Part shown: one piece after another, positions 1 to 12,239 of the stretch
Layout: each line of letters opens with the position of its first letter
Position numbering within the stretch: position 1 is the first letter of the stretch
Source: Symbiodinium sp. CCMP2592
Taxonomy: Eukaryota; Sar; Dinophyceae; Suessiales; Symbiodiniaceae
Assembly: GCA_905221615.1 (NCBI GenBank)
Contig: CAJNDT010006010.1
Location: 22,501 to 86,500 of the forward strand
Length of the DNA: 64,000 nucleotides
Direction: 5' to 3'
Made by a program: the position numbers and the translations under genes
The notes under the pieces: model-generated
Seen by the model: only the letters and a program-made list of their open reading frames with translations
Database searches by the model: none
What the model was told of the DNA's origin: nothing

Positions 1-1011
1 TTCAGCCCCTCCAGCCTTCCAGCCCCTCCAGCCTTCCAGCGCCTCCATCCAGCCTTCCAGCCCCGCCAGCTTTCCAACCTTCCAACCTTCTAGCCTTCCA
101 GCCCTCCAGCCATCCAGCCTTCCAGCCCCTCCAGCTCCGCCTCCTCATCCGCCTCCACTTCATTCGCAGCGCTACACTGCGCAAGTGCCCCGTACCTTGC
201 AAAATATGCCTGAAAATGACGGGCTGGAAGGCTGGAAGGCTGGAGGGCTGGAAGGCTGGAAGGCCGGAGGGCTGAAGGCTGGAAGGCTGGAAGGCTGGAA
301 GGCTGGAGGGCTGGACGGCTGGAAGGCTGGAAGGCTGGAGGGCTGGAAGGCTGAAAGGTTGGAAGGCTGAAAGGCTGGAAGGCTGGAAGGCTGGCTGAAG
401 GCTGGAAGGCTGGAAGGCTGGAAGGCTGGAAGGCTGGAAGGCTGGAAGGCTGGACGGCTGGAAGGCTGGAAGGCTGGAGGGCTGGAAGGCTGAAAGGCTG
501 GAAGGCTGGAAGGCTGGAAGGCTGGAAGGCTGGAAGGCTGAAGGCTGGAAGGCTGGAAGGCTGGAAGGCTGGAAGGCTGGAAGGCTGGAAGGCTGGAAGG
601 CTGGAGGGCTGGAGGGCTGGAAGGCTGGAAGCAGGAGGGCTGGAGGGCTGGAAGGCTGGAAGGCTGGAAGGCTGGAAGGCTGGAAGGCTGGAGGGCTGGA
701 AGGCTGGAAGGCTGGAGGGCTGGAAGGCTGCAAGGCTGGAAGGCTGGAAGGCTGGAGGTTGGAAGGCTGGAAGGCTGGAAGGTTGGAAGGCTGGAAGGCT
801 GGAGGCTGGGAAGGCTGGAGGGCTGGAAGGCTGGAAGGCTGGAGGGCTGGAAGGCTGGTAGGCTGGAGGGCTGGAAGGCTGGCTGGAAGGCTGGAAGGCT
901 GGAGGGTTGGAAGGCTGGAGGGCTGGAAGGCTGGAGGGCTGGAAGGCTGGAAGGCTGGAGGGCTGGAAGGCTGGAGGGTTGGCAGGCTGGAAGGCTGGAG
1001 GGCTGGAAGTA
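1..1011. repeat. 8-bp minisatellite (GGCTGGAA)n with an internal strand flip
   Basis: Long array of GGCTGGAA and variants (GGCTGGAG, GGTTGGAA). From 1 to about 145 the array reads as the complement (CCTTCCAGCC). From about 220 to 1011 it reads GGCTGGAAGG. About 75 bp of non-repetitive sequence separates the arms, so the two arms are inverted and could fold on each other. The open frames in it (EGWKAG-type repeats) are repeat translations and are not treated as genes. Confidence 0.95.
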
Positions 1012-1016
1012 AACCC

Positions 1017-2712
1017 CCGGAGCTAAAACATACGGATTAAAACAGGTGTCTCATACTACCTCTGTTTGGATCTTGGGTTGCCCGCCCCCCACATGTTTAA
1101 AATTCTCACCGTATATGAACAAACAACTTATGTCCGTGCTCAAGCGTGCACATCAGACAGCCTTGGGTTTCAGGCTGGATGGATCGATCTACGGCAAGTT
1201 TGACGGTGTTGGGGCCAAGAGTCTTGACAACATGCTCGACTCACCAGAATGCATGTTGCTCCGCGTTCGAATTTGGCGAGGTCGTAGTGCAGCTAGACTC
1301 TGTAAGGTTGCTGGAGCTGTCGGCTTAAGGACACACCGGCAGAGTGTGATCATGCACAAACGGCTGGACATCTCAAGGTGAATGCTCCATCTTGCCAAAC
1401 TTGAATCTGCTGCGCTGACAGCATGCATTCGCAAAGCCAGGAAGCACTTCCTGCATGCGCCGTGTAATTTGCAACATCAGGTCGTCGTCACTTTTGTCTT
1501 TTTTGGACGGCATGTCCGCATGTCACTCGATAGCTGTAGAAACAGTACCTTAGACGATGGCTAGACTTACCTGGATGGCATACCAAGTCAATGCGAAGAA
1601 CTCAGTGAAACATCTTGGTGAAGACTGCATCTTCGAGACATTGGATAGAGTCTACGACAGTATCCACCGAGGAAGTATGCAGCTCGAAACAGCGATCACA
1701 ACATCCTCTGGCGCGAAAGAAGGTCCCCCCCAAGCAATGCAGGGGCTCTGAACTTGTGTCAAGGAGCTGAAAGAGCTGCCACATCTGCACAGCCCTGCAC
1801 CGTGCTTGAAGACCTTTCCAAGAACCTCCGAATGCCTGACTACGCGCATAACCCGGAATATGCAGATTAAACATGTCTTATGGACATGTCTTAACTCTTC
1901 GACTGGCTCGTCCTGGTCATGGTCCTCAGCTGCAGTCAGCTGAGCCAGCTCCTGCGGACGGCGGCCCATCTTCTGGCCAAGTCCGCTCACACGAAACTTC
2001 CAAGCAACACCGGCCCTGTCCTGGTCAACTCTGGGCTTTCGATTGCAAATCCTGCTGCTGCATGAACCTTTGCACGAAACCCTGAGGCCCTGAAGCCTGT
2101 GCAAGTGAAATTCGTGCTGAAACTGCTGAAACCCGCTATGTCAGTCGTCAGGCAGAAGCCGGTTACTCTGGGATAAAATGCAGCCTGCTATGTGGCCGTG
2201 ATTTTTTACAGCCCAGGCCCTAATTTGACGCCGAGTGCATGCTTCAAGCTGAAGTGCTTTAGCGCCCTATGGAGGGTCGAAGGCTTTTATGTTTCGCTGT
2301 TTATCTACTGCTTGTCGTCGTGCTTTACATCTAACCCGGCCTTTCCAGAACCTCCCCCAATGCCAAGAAAGCAACTTGGTTGTTGCGGCTAACTCGGGCT
2401 GCCATCTCTGCTGCCTGCCTGTGCAAGAGTATTCGAGTTGACTCTTGCGAGCCAAAGATGTAAAGCCACAGTCCCTGAGCTTGCACTGCTGGCTTGAGAT
2501 ACACTCGAGCATGCCTTAACGATAGGCTTCCAAGTCTAAGCATTGCTCCGACACGATGGAAGTACAAGATCATCAAGATCAACCCCGCTGACTTGGAAGC
2601 AGTCTGCAGACGTTGCTAAATTCTCAGTACCGGAAAGGCGGCCTGCACCTGGCCCGTGTGCTGATGCAGCATTGTCTCGCTGTCTCTGTCTCGCTCGCTC
2701 GCTCGCTCGCTC

Positions 2713-2790
<78 letters not shown>

Positions 2791-3432
2791 CCTCTCAGAC
2801 TCAAGGCGGCCTACACGTTGCATGGAATGACTTACTCCCAGCATATGCGAACGTTTTGAGCTCAAGGTCAGTACTTGCAGCTGACCTCCTCGACGCTGTG
2901 AGCCCATAGCCAGCCGCTTCAAAGGCAAAAATCCTAACCTCAGCTCAACAACTTATGTCGCGGAAACATCAATGCTAGGTGCATGTGTGTTCCTCAAACT
3001 GACATTGTCGTGACAAGTGTGGCATGTGCATGCAGCAACTCCCGTTGACTCGTCCGAATGCATTACATAAGGTGGCTGGGTGTGCACCTACGACAATTGA
3101 ACTGAACCTGAGCCTTGCCAGCACAGACTGTTGAACAGAAACGTTTCTTTCCAAGGCGCACAACATGCAGGATGCCTGCATCATTCGTCTGCATTGATGA
3201 TGATGTTCTTCTTGCTGAGTTTCTCAATGTCCTGATCGCTAGAGAACAACATCAATCCAAGGCGGGTCTCCAGCATGCTGTTTCTGATTCCGGGTGTATG
3301 TTCCTGCGCAGCCTTGAAATCCAGCTTTCGGGCAGGTTCTATCAAGAAAGACAGCTTGCCCTAGACAAAAGACTCGTCTTGTTCGACCTGGACTTGCCCG
3401 CTTCTCCAAAAACATCCCGACGAGCGTAGTGC
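1017..3432. other. No supported gene; downstream of the enkurin gene
   Basis: I see no recognisable gene here. A minus-strand segment at about 1890-1995 translates to a hydrophilic helical peptide containing GRRPQELAQLTAAEDHDQ and might be an exon of another gene, but nothing anchors it. A long (CT)n run lies at 2700-2787. Confidence 0.4.
2700..2787. repeat. (CT)n microsatellite
   Basis: Nearly pure CT dinucleotide run with a few TG interruptions at its edges. The SLSLSL and ERERER open frames are translations of this repeat. Confidence 0.95.
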
Positions 3433-6400
3433 TCAGGCCAACTGCTGCAACTTGTGATTGTCAAATCCTGGTGAAAGACGGGCCTTCTCAATCTGTGAAA
3501 GCTCGGCCTCATGCCGCTCCTCGCAGGACTCCGGATCGCTGGGCTGAGGTGGGCTGCGAGTGACAAGACCAGACAGCCCAGGACTCCACTGCGGCACTGC
3601 CATCGCCTACCACAACGGAGGCAGCTGAGGCCGTCCTTACGCTTCATCTTGCCCATGGTATCGAGCTTCGTGATGTGCGTTCCGCCCTGCACGCATGCCA
3701 AACTGCTCTCGATTGCAGCTTCTTGCCGATGCATATCTTGAGTGCTTAGAGGTCATCGGATTCTTGGCCGAGATGAATAGTGCCAACAACGACGTTCCCT
3801 GTCTCGTGTCATTCCCAAAACCTGCATCTTCCAATTCCGAATCCCGACAAGACTTGGCCTGGTAGGCAGTGTTGACCTCAATTCTGCGAAGGCTGTTGAG
3901 GCTTGAGATTCCTAGCCGCTAGCCGCTAGCCCTCCTTCGCAGCGCTGCTGCGGTACCAAGGTAGGGTTGCATTGCAAGGAGCAAGCCGCAAAGCTTTCCC
4001 AGTTTCCGGACCATGATTGGTTACTGGATGTCCATAACATCAAGCATCAGCGACATAAGTCAGGGGTGATTGGACAGGCGAGCTGTAACAGAAGCTTTGC
4101 TGCGTGACGAGATTGAGACGGAGGCTTACGAGAACCGAAGGCGTGTAGTTTCGGCCAAGAAGCAGATTCCCATTTCGTCTTCAAGCCTTCGATCAAGTGA
4201 TGTCGTTCGTCTTCCAAGAGGGGCCTGGCAGCTTTACTGGTGCAGTCGAGAACACAGGACGCCATGGCTTGGCAGTTTTTGCATACGTCCATCCATCCAT
4301 CCGTCCGTCCATCCATGCATCCATCCAACAATCCATGCATCCATGCATCCATGCACACGTCCATCCATTCATCCATCCTGAACACGAGTGTGTTTGGAGA
4401 AGACATAAACAAGTCTCACATACATGTAGTGACAGCCTTTCCTCGAATACACACTTAATGCACGAATAGCGGAGATACTGGTATAATACCAGCTATCCAA
4501 GAGTCTAGTCTAACGTAACTACACCTGTTATTGCTTCCCTTCGGGTGAATGTGCAGTCAATAGTAGGTCATTGTTAGTTGAATAATTACCTCACAGTGTT
4601 TGGCTTCATATTTAGATCGGGCTCATTGGGAACTCACATGGCGTAGATAAGATATGTGCGAGCCACTAGATATCAAACAGCAATTACGATACGTGTGCTT
4701 TTGCCTCTGTTCGAATTACAAGAGTTAATACGCAGTTGATATTGGATCAACACTTGTTGCATATTAAAAGTGCTTGGTCTCCTAGAACTTTTTCAAGACA
4801 TCCTGTCTTCAACAAACACTGGAATGGCTTTTTCTTTCCCAGCTACGTCCTTGTTCATGTAGTTTAGGTAGCAACTACCGCTGATTTCATTCATTCATGT
4901 GAGATCAAAAGCAATTCGAACCTGCCAGCCAAGGTTCCACTCGTGACGAAAATGCTGTTTACGCTAACCCCAGTAAGGCCCGTGTACTATTGTTTACATA
5001 CTCGTGAAACATTCATAAGAGAAGAACTAGGCATTTTGTCAAATATCAATCAAAGAAATACGGTATACCTTCAAGATTACTTACTTCAATTTCCTTGTTG
5101 TGGACCACTGCTACAGAGCAGTCATTGTTGTCAGATAGATCTGAAGTTTACAGTAGTGACATGTTGAATAAGAGGATAAGTATAACTTGGAGCTGATTGA
5201 AATCCTTTCCGTTCTGTGAAACAGGGAATTGGACATAGTCCTATCGCCAACAAAGGGAGAACCTAGTACTTAGCGCAGGTGCATGTATATAGGCTTAATT
5301 ACCCATCTGTGATCGTGACGCACGGCCTGCATTTTATGTGAACATTTTTGCTACGCACATATTCTTCCAACACTGGTTGGTCCGTTAAAGACAAACTTCC
5401 CGCCGCATGGTTTTTCGTCGGGGATTTTGTGGTGAAGCAGTGTTCCCACCACAGTTTCAAGCACATTTCAAGCTTGTTTGGGGTCTGACAAAAGTGCTCA
5501 TTATGCTTCAAGGCCAGGAAACGTGAGGAATTCCTCGGTATTTACAGGCTTTGGCGGGCTTAGACCTAGCTGTTTTCGACGGGGGCCGAATTTTACGTTT
5601 TGGGTGCCTCCGAACATGTGTCAGTACGTGTGATGCTTCTGCTAGAGATGTCTCAACCCCAAAAGCCGAGCCTGGCTGCTGCTACGCACGAATTAGATCC
5701 AAAAGAAACCCTCAAGCTCTAACCTCATTGGGGATGATGTGAGTATCGGAACGTAAACGATGACCATGCCGTGATGGTGACGAGGATGACGATGATGATG
5801 ACAATGATGACGATGATCATGATGATGGTGGCAAAAACGGACGTTACCAGCACCCCCCCCCGCCCCGCCCCCCCCCCCAAGACCCAAGACCCCGAAAACA
5901 GCAAAAACGCCAAGACCCCGAGAACAGCAAAAGCGCACGACAGTAATCCACGCGCTAGCACAAACTTGTACGAAAAAGAAACGCACAATAGTCGAACCCC
6001 AGAAGAGCACTCGGAAAAGAATAGGTTGAACAATCAGCAAAGACCATTGAAGTAGTATTGAAAGGATGTCTACATTTTAATTCTCCATGAATGAACTATG
6101 AACCCTAAATAACATCTTGATGAACAAGTTTAAGTATCTGCTACAGTTTCAGATGACTGATTCCGAACACCACCCCGATTACATATAGGTTGCATTGGCA
6201 TTTACTTGTGACCAAACCCCTATCGACACTATGCTCATAGCCACTGCATGACTAATACATGTAAATATGCATGTGAACGCGTAGCATGCTAAACAGTTAC
6301 TAGGCGAATGCTGATCTGTTTTCTGTTTTGGTACACCAGTAACTAGACCGAGCTGTATTATGCTGTAACGCTGTATTAACAGCTCAATGCTGAACATCAC

Positions 6401-7640
6401 GTAAGTATCAACAGCTTCTAGCACGCATCATTTTGCTGGATTGAATGTACATAAATCTTTGAGCTTGAAATGCCGTCTACATGCATATGTTCATATGAGG
6501 AAGTATTTGCTAATCAGATGCTAGCCGGTATCAAGTTTCGAACAACGTACATACTGGTTCAGCGACTTCAGCACCATACGAGCATTCAAACTACTTTCCG
6601 TTCCCAAAAACTAACGATCAATAACTTCAAGATAAGAAACAACAAAGATGCAAACACACACACACACATTTAGAGGCATCTGACCCTTATGGATCCAATT
6701 TTGTTGCCCTCAAGCACGCGCCGTCCAGAACGGCCTGATAGTTTCTGTCTTCAAGTGCCCTGTGGGGGAAACATCTCGAACCTGATCGACACATCCGAAA
6801 AGACGATGGGGGGGTCTGCGAACTGAGAACCGGGATGATATGCACTTATGTGTATATGTATGTATGTTACAATGTTACATACGAACTTCTACAGCCTGAT
6901 TTGTTTCACACAACTAATTAACTTTTGTTTCTCCTGCACGCCAAGGGCTGCGTCGCACCGACCCTGTGCCCGAAAGAGTGAAAAAAGAGTGAACTTCTAC
7001 AGCAGTGTACACATAAGATATACGTAGCTTTATCGGCAAAACTGGCGGGTAAACACGGCCAGCTTCAGACCAGCTTGCCATGGACGGCAAATCAAACTGG
7101 ACGGGATGGCTAGGTCAAAGACAATAACTCGGTCTATACGTATTTTGATACGTCTGGTCCACTCGACACATCTTCGCGAACGAGGCAGGCTTCGCACTTT
7201 AACAAGGAGTGAAGGCCCTCTCTATCTGCGACGTGTGCATGTGACACAGCAACAAATCTGGACCTCATCCTGTCAGCTTCTTCCTGCTCACGCTGCTGCT
7301 GCAACCTTAGGCTTCTCATGTCTATACGATATGCCAAGATGGTATCCAACAAGCACCAGAGCAAGGCAAACTGCGCGCAGGCAGTGCGATCGCGTATATG
7401 GACAAACAGGACATGCTGAGTTGCAAACTGACGGATATATTCATACTCGGCATCGATATCCTGACAGAGTTTCAACAGGTGCAACTACAGCTACCGGGGC
7501 AGATGGAGGACAGTTCACTTCATCATGCACGTGAAACGAAACTGTACAAATTGCTCTGATGTCGATGTCCTTCTTGATGTGTGAGAGGTACTTGGGGATC
7601 TTGCCATAGTCCTGCTTGAATCCGCAGGACGGGCAGCTCT
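3433..7640 (-). CDS. Enkurin-domain protein, C-terminal exons
   Basis: Six short minus-strand exons assemble into an enkurin domain, the C-terminal calmodulin-binding domain of sperm enkurin and of ciliary FAP106-type inner-junction proteins. In order: about 7640-7570 ([14 protein letters not shown]), 7460-7429 ([11 protein letters not shown]), 7304-7270 ([12 protein letters not shown]), 4224-4167 ([19 protein letters not shown]), 3686-3625 ([18 protein letters not shown]) and 3553-3433 ([17 protein letters not shown], ending HKLQQLA and TGA). The DYGKxPxYL, EYxYIRQ and ExERxxLxxGLKxxW signatures follow each other as in the family. A small exon between GLKTKWE and GTHIT may be missing from my model. 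Introns run from about 120 bp to 3 kb. Two fit GA-AG borders and one fits GT-AG. The start is not found. Upstream exons at 8.6-10.1 kb may be the N-terminal part. Assignment is from recalled family motifs, not a search. Confidence 0.8.
4285..4378. repeat. (CATC)n tetranucleotide repeat
   Basis: Imperfect CATC/CGTC/CATG tetranucleotide run inside the large enkurin intron. Confidence 0.9.
5759..5879. repeat. GATGAC-type repeat followed by a C-rich run
   Basis: GATGATGAC trinucleotide-type repeat (about 5759-5830) followed by runs of C (about 5851-5878). The histidine-rich and isoleucine-rich open frames here are repeat translations. Confidence 0.85.
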
Positions 7641-8344
7641 CCCGTCATCTCACCACACGCTGTCGCAGTTCCAAGGCTTCGCTTTCAACTCAGGCCTTGA
7701 CGACATGTTCTGCGAAAGTACGACATGTGCAGCTGCTCTGTTTTCCAAGGCAAAGTGCCTACTGTCGTATGAGATGCAATGACACGTCAGCAAAATGGTC
7801 TCCGGTGAGACTGCTTTGCAAGAAGCAAAGGCAAATGCTCAGCGCAGCAGGCTGGAGGAGACCGACTTGAAGCCGAAGATGTATATCGGCCTGACGCGGC
7901 AGGTACCATCACAAGGTCAGCGTGGCTTCAGAGTGACAGGCCTTATGGCTCTGCACATGAAACTGTCATGCACAACGGCTTCTGCAATCGAACTGGACAA
8001 GAGGCACGAAGAGCATTCTACCTACATACAATTCCGGAATCTAAGTTTGGATCACACCGTCCAAAGACCGAAACCTATCAGAAGGCCAGGGCACTGGGAA
8101 GAGTTTCAGCAGCCTAGAGGCTTGGCAGCTGAGCCTGGATGTTGGACGAGGCACTCTGGGCTTAGAGGGTTTAGGGTTCAAGTTGAGGGCTTAGGGAGTT
8201 CAGACGGGCGAAGGTCCAGGATGCGGGCTTTCAGACACATTGGCGGACGGTAGAATTGCAAGACTCTTGGAAGCGCAGTGGCGCGAAACCGGTCAGACAA
8301 TTATATCAATGCCCTGCTCAGACGCAACTTGAAATCTTTGCCTG

Positions 8345-8428
8345 CTTGTGTTTTGTGTACGTGTGCGTGTGCGCGTGGGTGTGCGTGCGTGTGCGTGCGT
8401 GTGCGTGTGTGTGTTTGTGATTGTGTGT
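8345..8428. repeat. (GT)n-rich microsatellite
   Basis: GTGTGCGTG-type dinucleotide-rich run. The cysteine/valine-rich frame across it is a repeat translation. Confidence 0.85.
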
Positions 8429-8641
8429 CCCATTCCTTCCTGTACGTCGAGTCCTGCAGCAATTAACTGGGATTCGCAAAAAGACTCGTCACGCGAGCTA
8501 TCATTGTGATCTTGTGCACCTCATGAAGCGAACTCCCCCAATCTATGCCACGTCTCCGAAAACAATTGCACCAACAGGCACCTCCCCAACCACCAGACTG
8601 AAGCTTAAAGCAAAAGAAATGCTTCAGAGATCCTTCTGATT

Positions 8642-10076
8642 CTTGCGTGCCTTGTGGTTCACGTCGGTGTGCTTGTGAGGGAAGCTGAAACGTTCCAGCT
8701 TCAGGTCCTCGTGCTTCTTGGGCTCTGGAAATGACCGTGGTACACGACTATGGCATCACGGTTAAAGCCAGACATGTGCACCCAAGCCTAGCATCGAACA
8801 CTTCGAAGTATACTACTACTATGTCAGCGCAAGCACGCGACGCTTATCGGCTTCTCTTCAGTGCATCACAACTATGAGGCCTATCGCCTGCCAAATCCTC
8901 GTCGTCAGGCATGATTGCGCCGATTAGACCCTGGGACCCTGAACCGTTCTGGCGAGGCCAGTGCACAGTCAATTGAGGTTACAGTGTGTAAGAACAAAGT
9001 ACCTTCGGCTGGACCGAACCCTAGCCGGTGCTCCTTCCACATGCCTCTGCCACACTTCTGCTGGTAGATCTCCTTGCCTTCCATCTCGAGCTCCTGCACA
9101 AGTTGTGTTTTGGATTGGGGGATCGCCAGTCTTCAAGGCGCTTGGCGCAAAAGATCGTATTGGACATGCGCTCTGCTCTGAGCAACATAGCAAGACTAGC
9201 AAAGCCGAACCGGGACCGACCCAATGTACACAACTGTATACATAGGTGAGCGACGGAAACACCTGTACATGCTGTGCAGTACAAGTCTACAGTAGCGGCA
9301 GGCTTCCATGATTCTCAGTGCCCGTGTCCAGACTTGCAGAGCTCTGCGCATGGGACGGGCGAAAATACTGGTGCACACATGCAAAGAAAAGCGGCAACAT
9401 CCAAAGCATGTGGGACGTGGCTGGAAGGTTGACCACGCGCGTTTCCACCTTCCGAAGCGAGGGGAACCTCAAACACCTGAGGCCTGAGCTTCCAAATTCA
9501 AAGTACCACCAGGCCGAACCCCCTGAAACCCAGCTCCTCCGTCGGATCACACTGGAGAGCATATGCAGCATTCGCGTTCTCATGAATCTCTTGGATGCTG
9601 CCCTCATGAATTTGCATGTCGGTTCGCAAGTACCATCAAAGGTGTGCAGCCGAAGAGGTTGATCGGACTTAAAATCTGCAAGCAAACGAACAACTTATCG
9701 AAGATACTTGAGGATGACGCTTGCAGTTCAAACATGCTGTTGCTCGCGGGCCGTACGGCAAAAGTAAACCGCTTCCAGCAGGAATCAAATCAGTGAACCT
9801 GCATTACTCGATTCGGGAAGTCAAGGCACGGCCATGAAATCGTAGAATTCCTGCCGGCAGAATACATGCGCTCGCACGCATGGTCCGCTTCGATTGTGGC
9901 TGCTATGGAGGCGCTCAATTACCAAGGCATTTGCCCGTCGCCGACAAGCCAGGTCGCATCTTGACATTCGTCACCCTTTCCTGTGAGTAAACCGCAACAC
10001 AGGATTGGGTTCGCCTTGTTGAAGGAGTGCAGGCGGCGGAAGGCGATGACCATCTCGTTGTACCCCGCCTTACCAC
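8642..10076 (-). CDS. Candidate host exons just upstream of the enkurin domain
   Basis: Three minus-strand segments read as short hydrophilic exons. About 10076-10005 contains GYNEMVIAFRRLHSFNKAN. About 9106-9052 contains VQELEMEGKEIYQQKCG. 8725-8642 contains EPKKHEDLKLERFSFPHK followed by HTDVNHKARK. They share strand and spacing with the enkurin exons and could be its N-terminal part, but I cannot place them in a family. Exon limits are approximate. Each has a plausible AG-type acceptor nearby. Confidence 0.45.
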
Positions 10077-10145
10077 GTGAGCATTTCGCATCACAAGCCT
10101 GTGAGAGTGAGAAGGTGTGCACTTGCGCTCTTAATATAGACTATA

Positions 10146-10283
10146 CTAGGGCCCCAAAAAAAGCACATAAGCAAAATATTAGGATAGGGATATCCCATCT
10201 ACACCGCCTTATAATGAAGCCCATTAAGGCAGGGATATCCCTATAAAATGCTTATGCTTATGTGCTTTTTTGGCCCCTCCTAA
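10146..10283. mobile_element. Short inverted-repeat element (MITE-like), about 137 bp
   Basis: The left end reads AGGGCCCCAAAAAAAGC then ACATAAGCA. The complement of the right end reads AGGGGCCAAAAAAGC then ACATAAGCA. A second inner pair carries GGGATATCCC on both sides. There is no coding capacity. It therefore folds as one long imperfect hairpin. I could not fix a target-site duplication: the flanks read ACTA on the left and CCTAA on the right. Confidence 0.7.
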
Positions 10284-11997
10284 ACTGATGATCATGACAT
10301 AACCCTGGCTGTCACGGCGCGGGCCGATGCACTTACTTTTCACACGTACGAACTATGACATGCAGGGCAGGCGAAGCGGATTTGAACATACCACCAATGA
10401 TGCCGCATGGAAAGCCTGAGAAGACGACATCAGTGCGCTGCTTCCGTTGCTCCCCTGCCCTTCAACCTACGGACTCACCTGTCTTTCTGACTACGTGTGC
10501 TTAGAGACAAGGTACAGGATGTCGTCATATTGAAATAAACTACATCAGTCGCAGGACGCCTGTAGGGCCGTGCAGGTGCATCAGACATGTTTCATGGCTG
10601 TAGCTCATAAACTACTCGCTTATGTGGCTCCAGATTCTAACAGTGCCGCCGCTTAAGAATATGCAGCTCTTCGCTGTAATGAGGTAAGCTGAGACCATAC
10701 TTATATATCAAGGGCCGTGTGTCAATAAAGGCTTAACTTAAATCTACGACTACTACTAGGATGTGAGAACTTGATCAAAGTAAGTCTCTTGTAAGCGAAC
10801 GCTGTTTATAGTTTAAGGATGAATACCACAAAACAACCGACTAATAAACCAAGCACAAGCAATGATAACTTCCTGCATGCTTCAATCAATCATTCTGTGT
10901 ATGCTCGGCTGCTGGATAGACCTTACTTTGAGTATAGTTCGTTTCTGAATGGCGGAAAGGTCAACGGCTATGCATGATCTGGTGTTCTAGATGACACTGG
11001 CGACTTCAAGTCGGCTCTCAATATCAGACCCTTGCAAATGCCACATATAACCTCAGTCATGCAGAAACGTTTCGAAGAGTTTAAAAAACTTGCAACAGCT
11101 TCCCCAGCTCTCCGGAAAAGAGGTTCTTGAACAGTTTGACAACTCGAAACATGCTCGATATGTAGCCTCACGTATTTGTTTGTCATGACCTGTCCAGCGG
11201 GAAAGCGGAAAGTTTTTTGCGCATATGTCATATGTCCGTGGGCTTGAGAATGCGGGCTGGGGGATGCATCAACCATAACGGACTTAAACGGTGCAGCGCA
11301 GCTGGTAGCAATTGAAGAACTGAAACACCTGGAGATGATGTTTTGTCATTCGCATACTATGAACAAACAAGATCACTACTTATCATATATTCGAAACGAA
11401 TGTGCATGAAGGATGTTGCTGACAACAGCCTATGCTGTTTAGCCTTAGGATAAGCATAGCATGCAAACCAGGACACCAAAGCAAACTAAACAAATCACTG
11501 CCACTGAACAATATTGAAACAGTTGATTATGTTTGGCTCTAGAATCAGCATACGTAAATCAAATAGTCTGTGGAAATTGAGTTGAATTGAATCAACTCGA
11601 CTGCTCCTTTGCATCCTTTTTCACCATCTGACCACCTCAGCACTTGACAAGACCAGGAAGGTCCGGAAGGTTCAAACTCATCATTGATCACACAAGCTAC
11701 GGACATATGTCGACTTGACGACGTTCATTTCATAGCCTGTGAGGGCGCGACTGCAAAACCTGCAGCAACAAAAGGACCCAAACCGAAAATAGGCCATCAA
11801 ACAAAACAGCTGCAACTAGGCAAGTGCCCTGTTGTTGTGACGGCCGAAATTACAGCCAGAGAACGATATCATGCTAATGCTATATAACGGGCTAACCGGC
11901 ATGCAACTTTCGAGTTGGGGAAGCCAGACACTGGGTGCGTGCGCGACAGAAACCAAGGCTTCGCAGAAATGTGTATATATGCATATATATATATATA

Positions 11998-12042
<45 letters not shown>

Positions 12043-12239
12043 GCACTAGTCGTAGTAGCAGTAGTTTAACAGTAGCAGTAGGAGTTGGTCCTGCCAGCGT
12101 CCTTCTCGGAGCCCGAAGCCAGAACGGAAAATGCAACCACACCAAACTGAATATCATTGCTGCCAGGTAAACAACACCTACCGAGGAGTTAAGCAGTCCA
12201 TTAGGTCGCTCTTCTAAGGCCAAGCGTCCATGCTTGCTT
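10284..12239. other. Non-coding or unresolved stretch
   Basis: No exon-like segment stands out on either strand. The only clear structure is the AT then CT microsatellite near 11976-12038. This may be an intron or the gap between two host genes. Confidence 0.4.
11976..12038. repeat. (AT)n(CT)n compound microsatellite
   Basis: A TATATA run passes directly into a CTCTCT run. Confidence 0.9.

Larger units (their letters stand above)
4225..7269 (-). other. 3-kb intron of the enkurin gene
   Basis: Lies between the exon ending EEADR (7270) and the exon starting PLLEDER (4224). The donor side reads GACAG then GATGAGG, and the acceptor side reads CCAG then GCCCC. This restores the arginine codon and implies a GA-AG intron. 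It holds a (CATC)n run at about 4285-4378, a GAT/GAC repeat and a poly-C run near 5760-5880. I see no other coding signal. Confidence 0.65.

Noticed and set aside
2-1040. Open frames of 61-243 codons in the minisatellite
   Set aside because: Pure translations of the GGCTGGAA repeat in several frames and on both strands.
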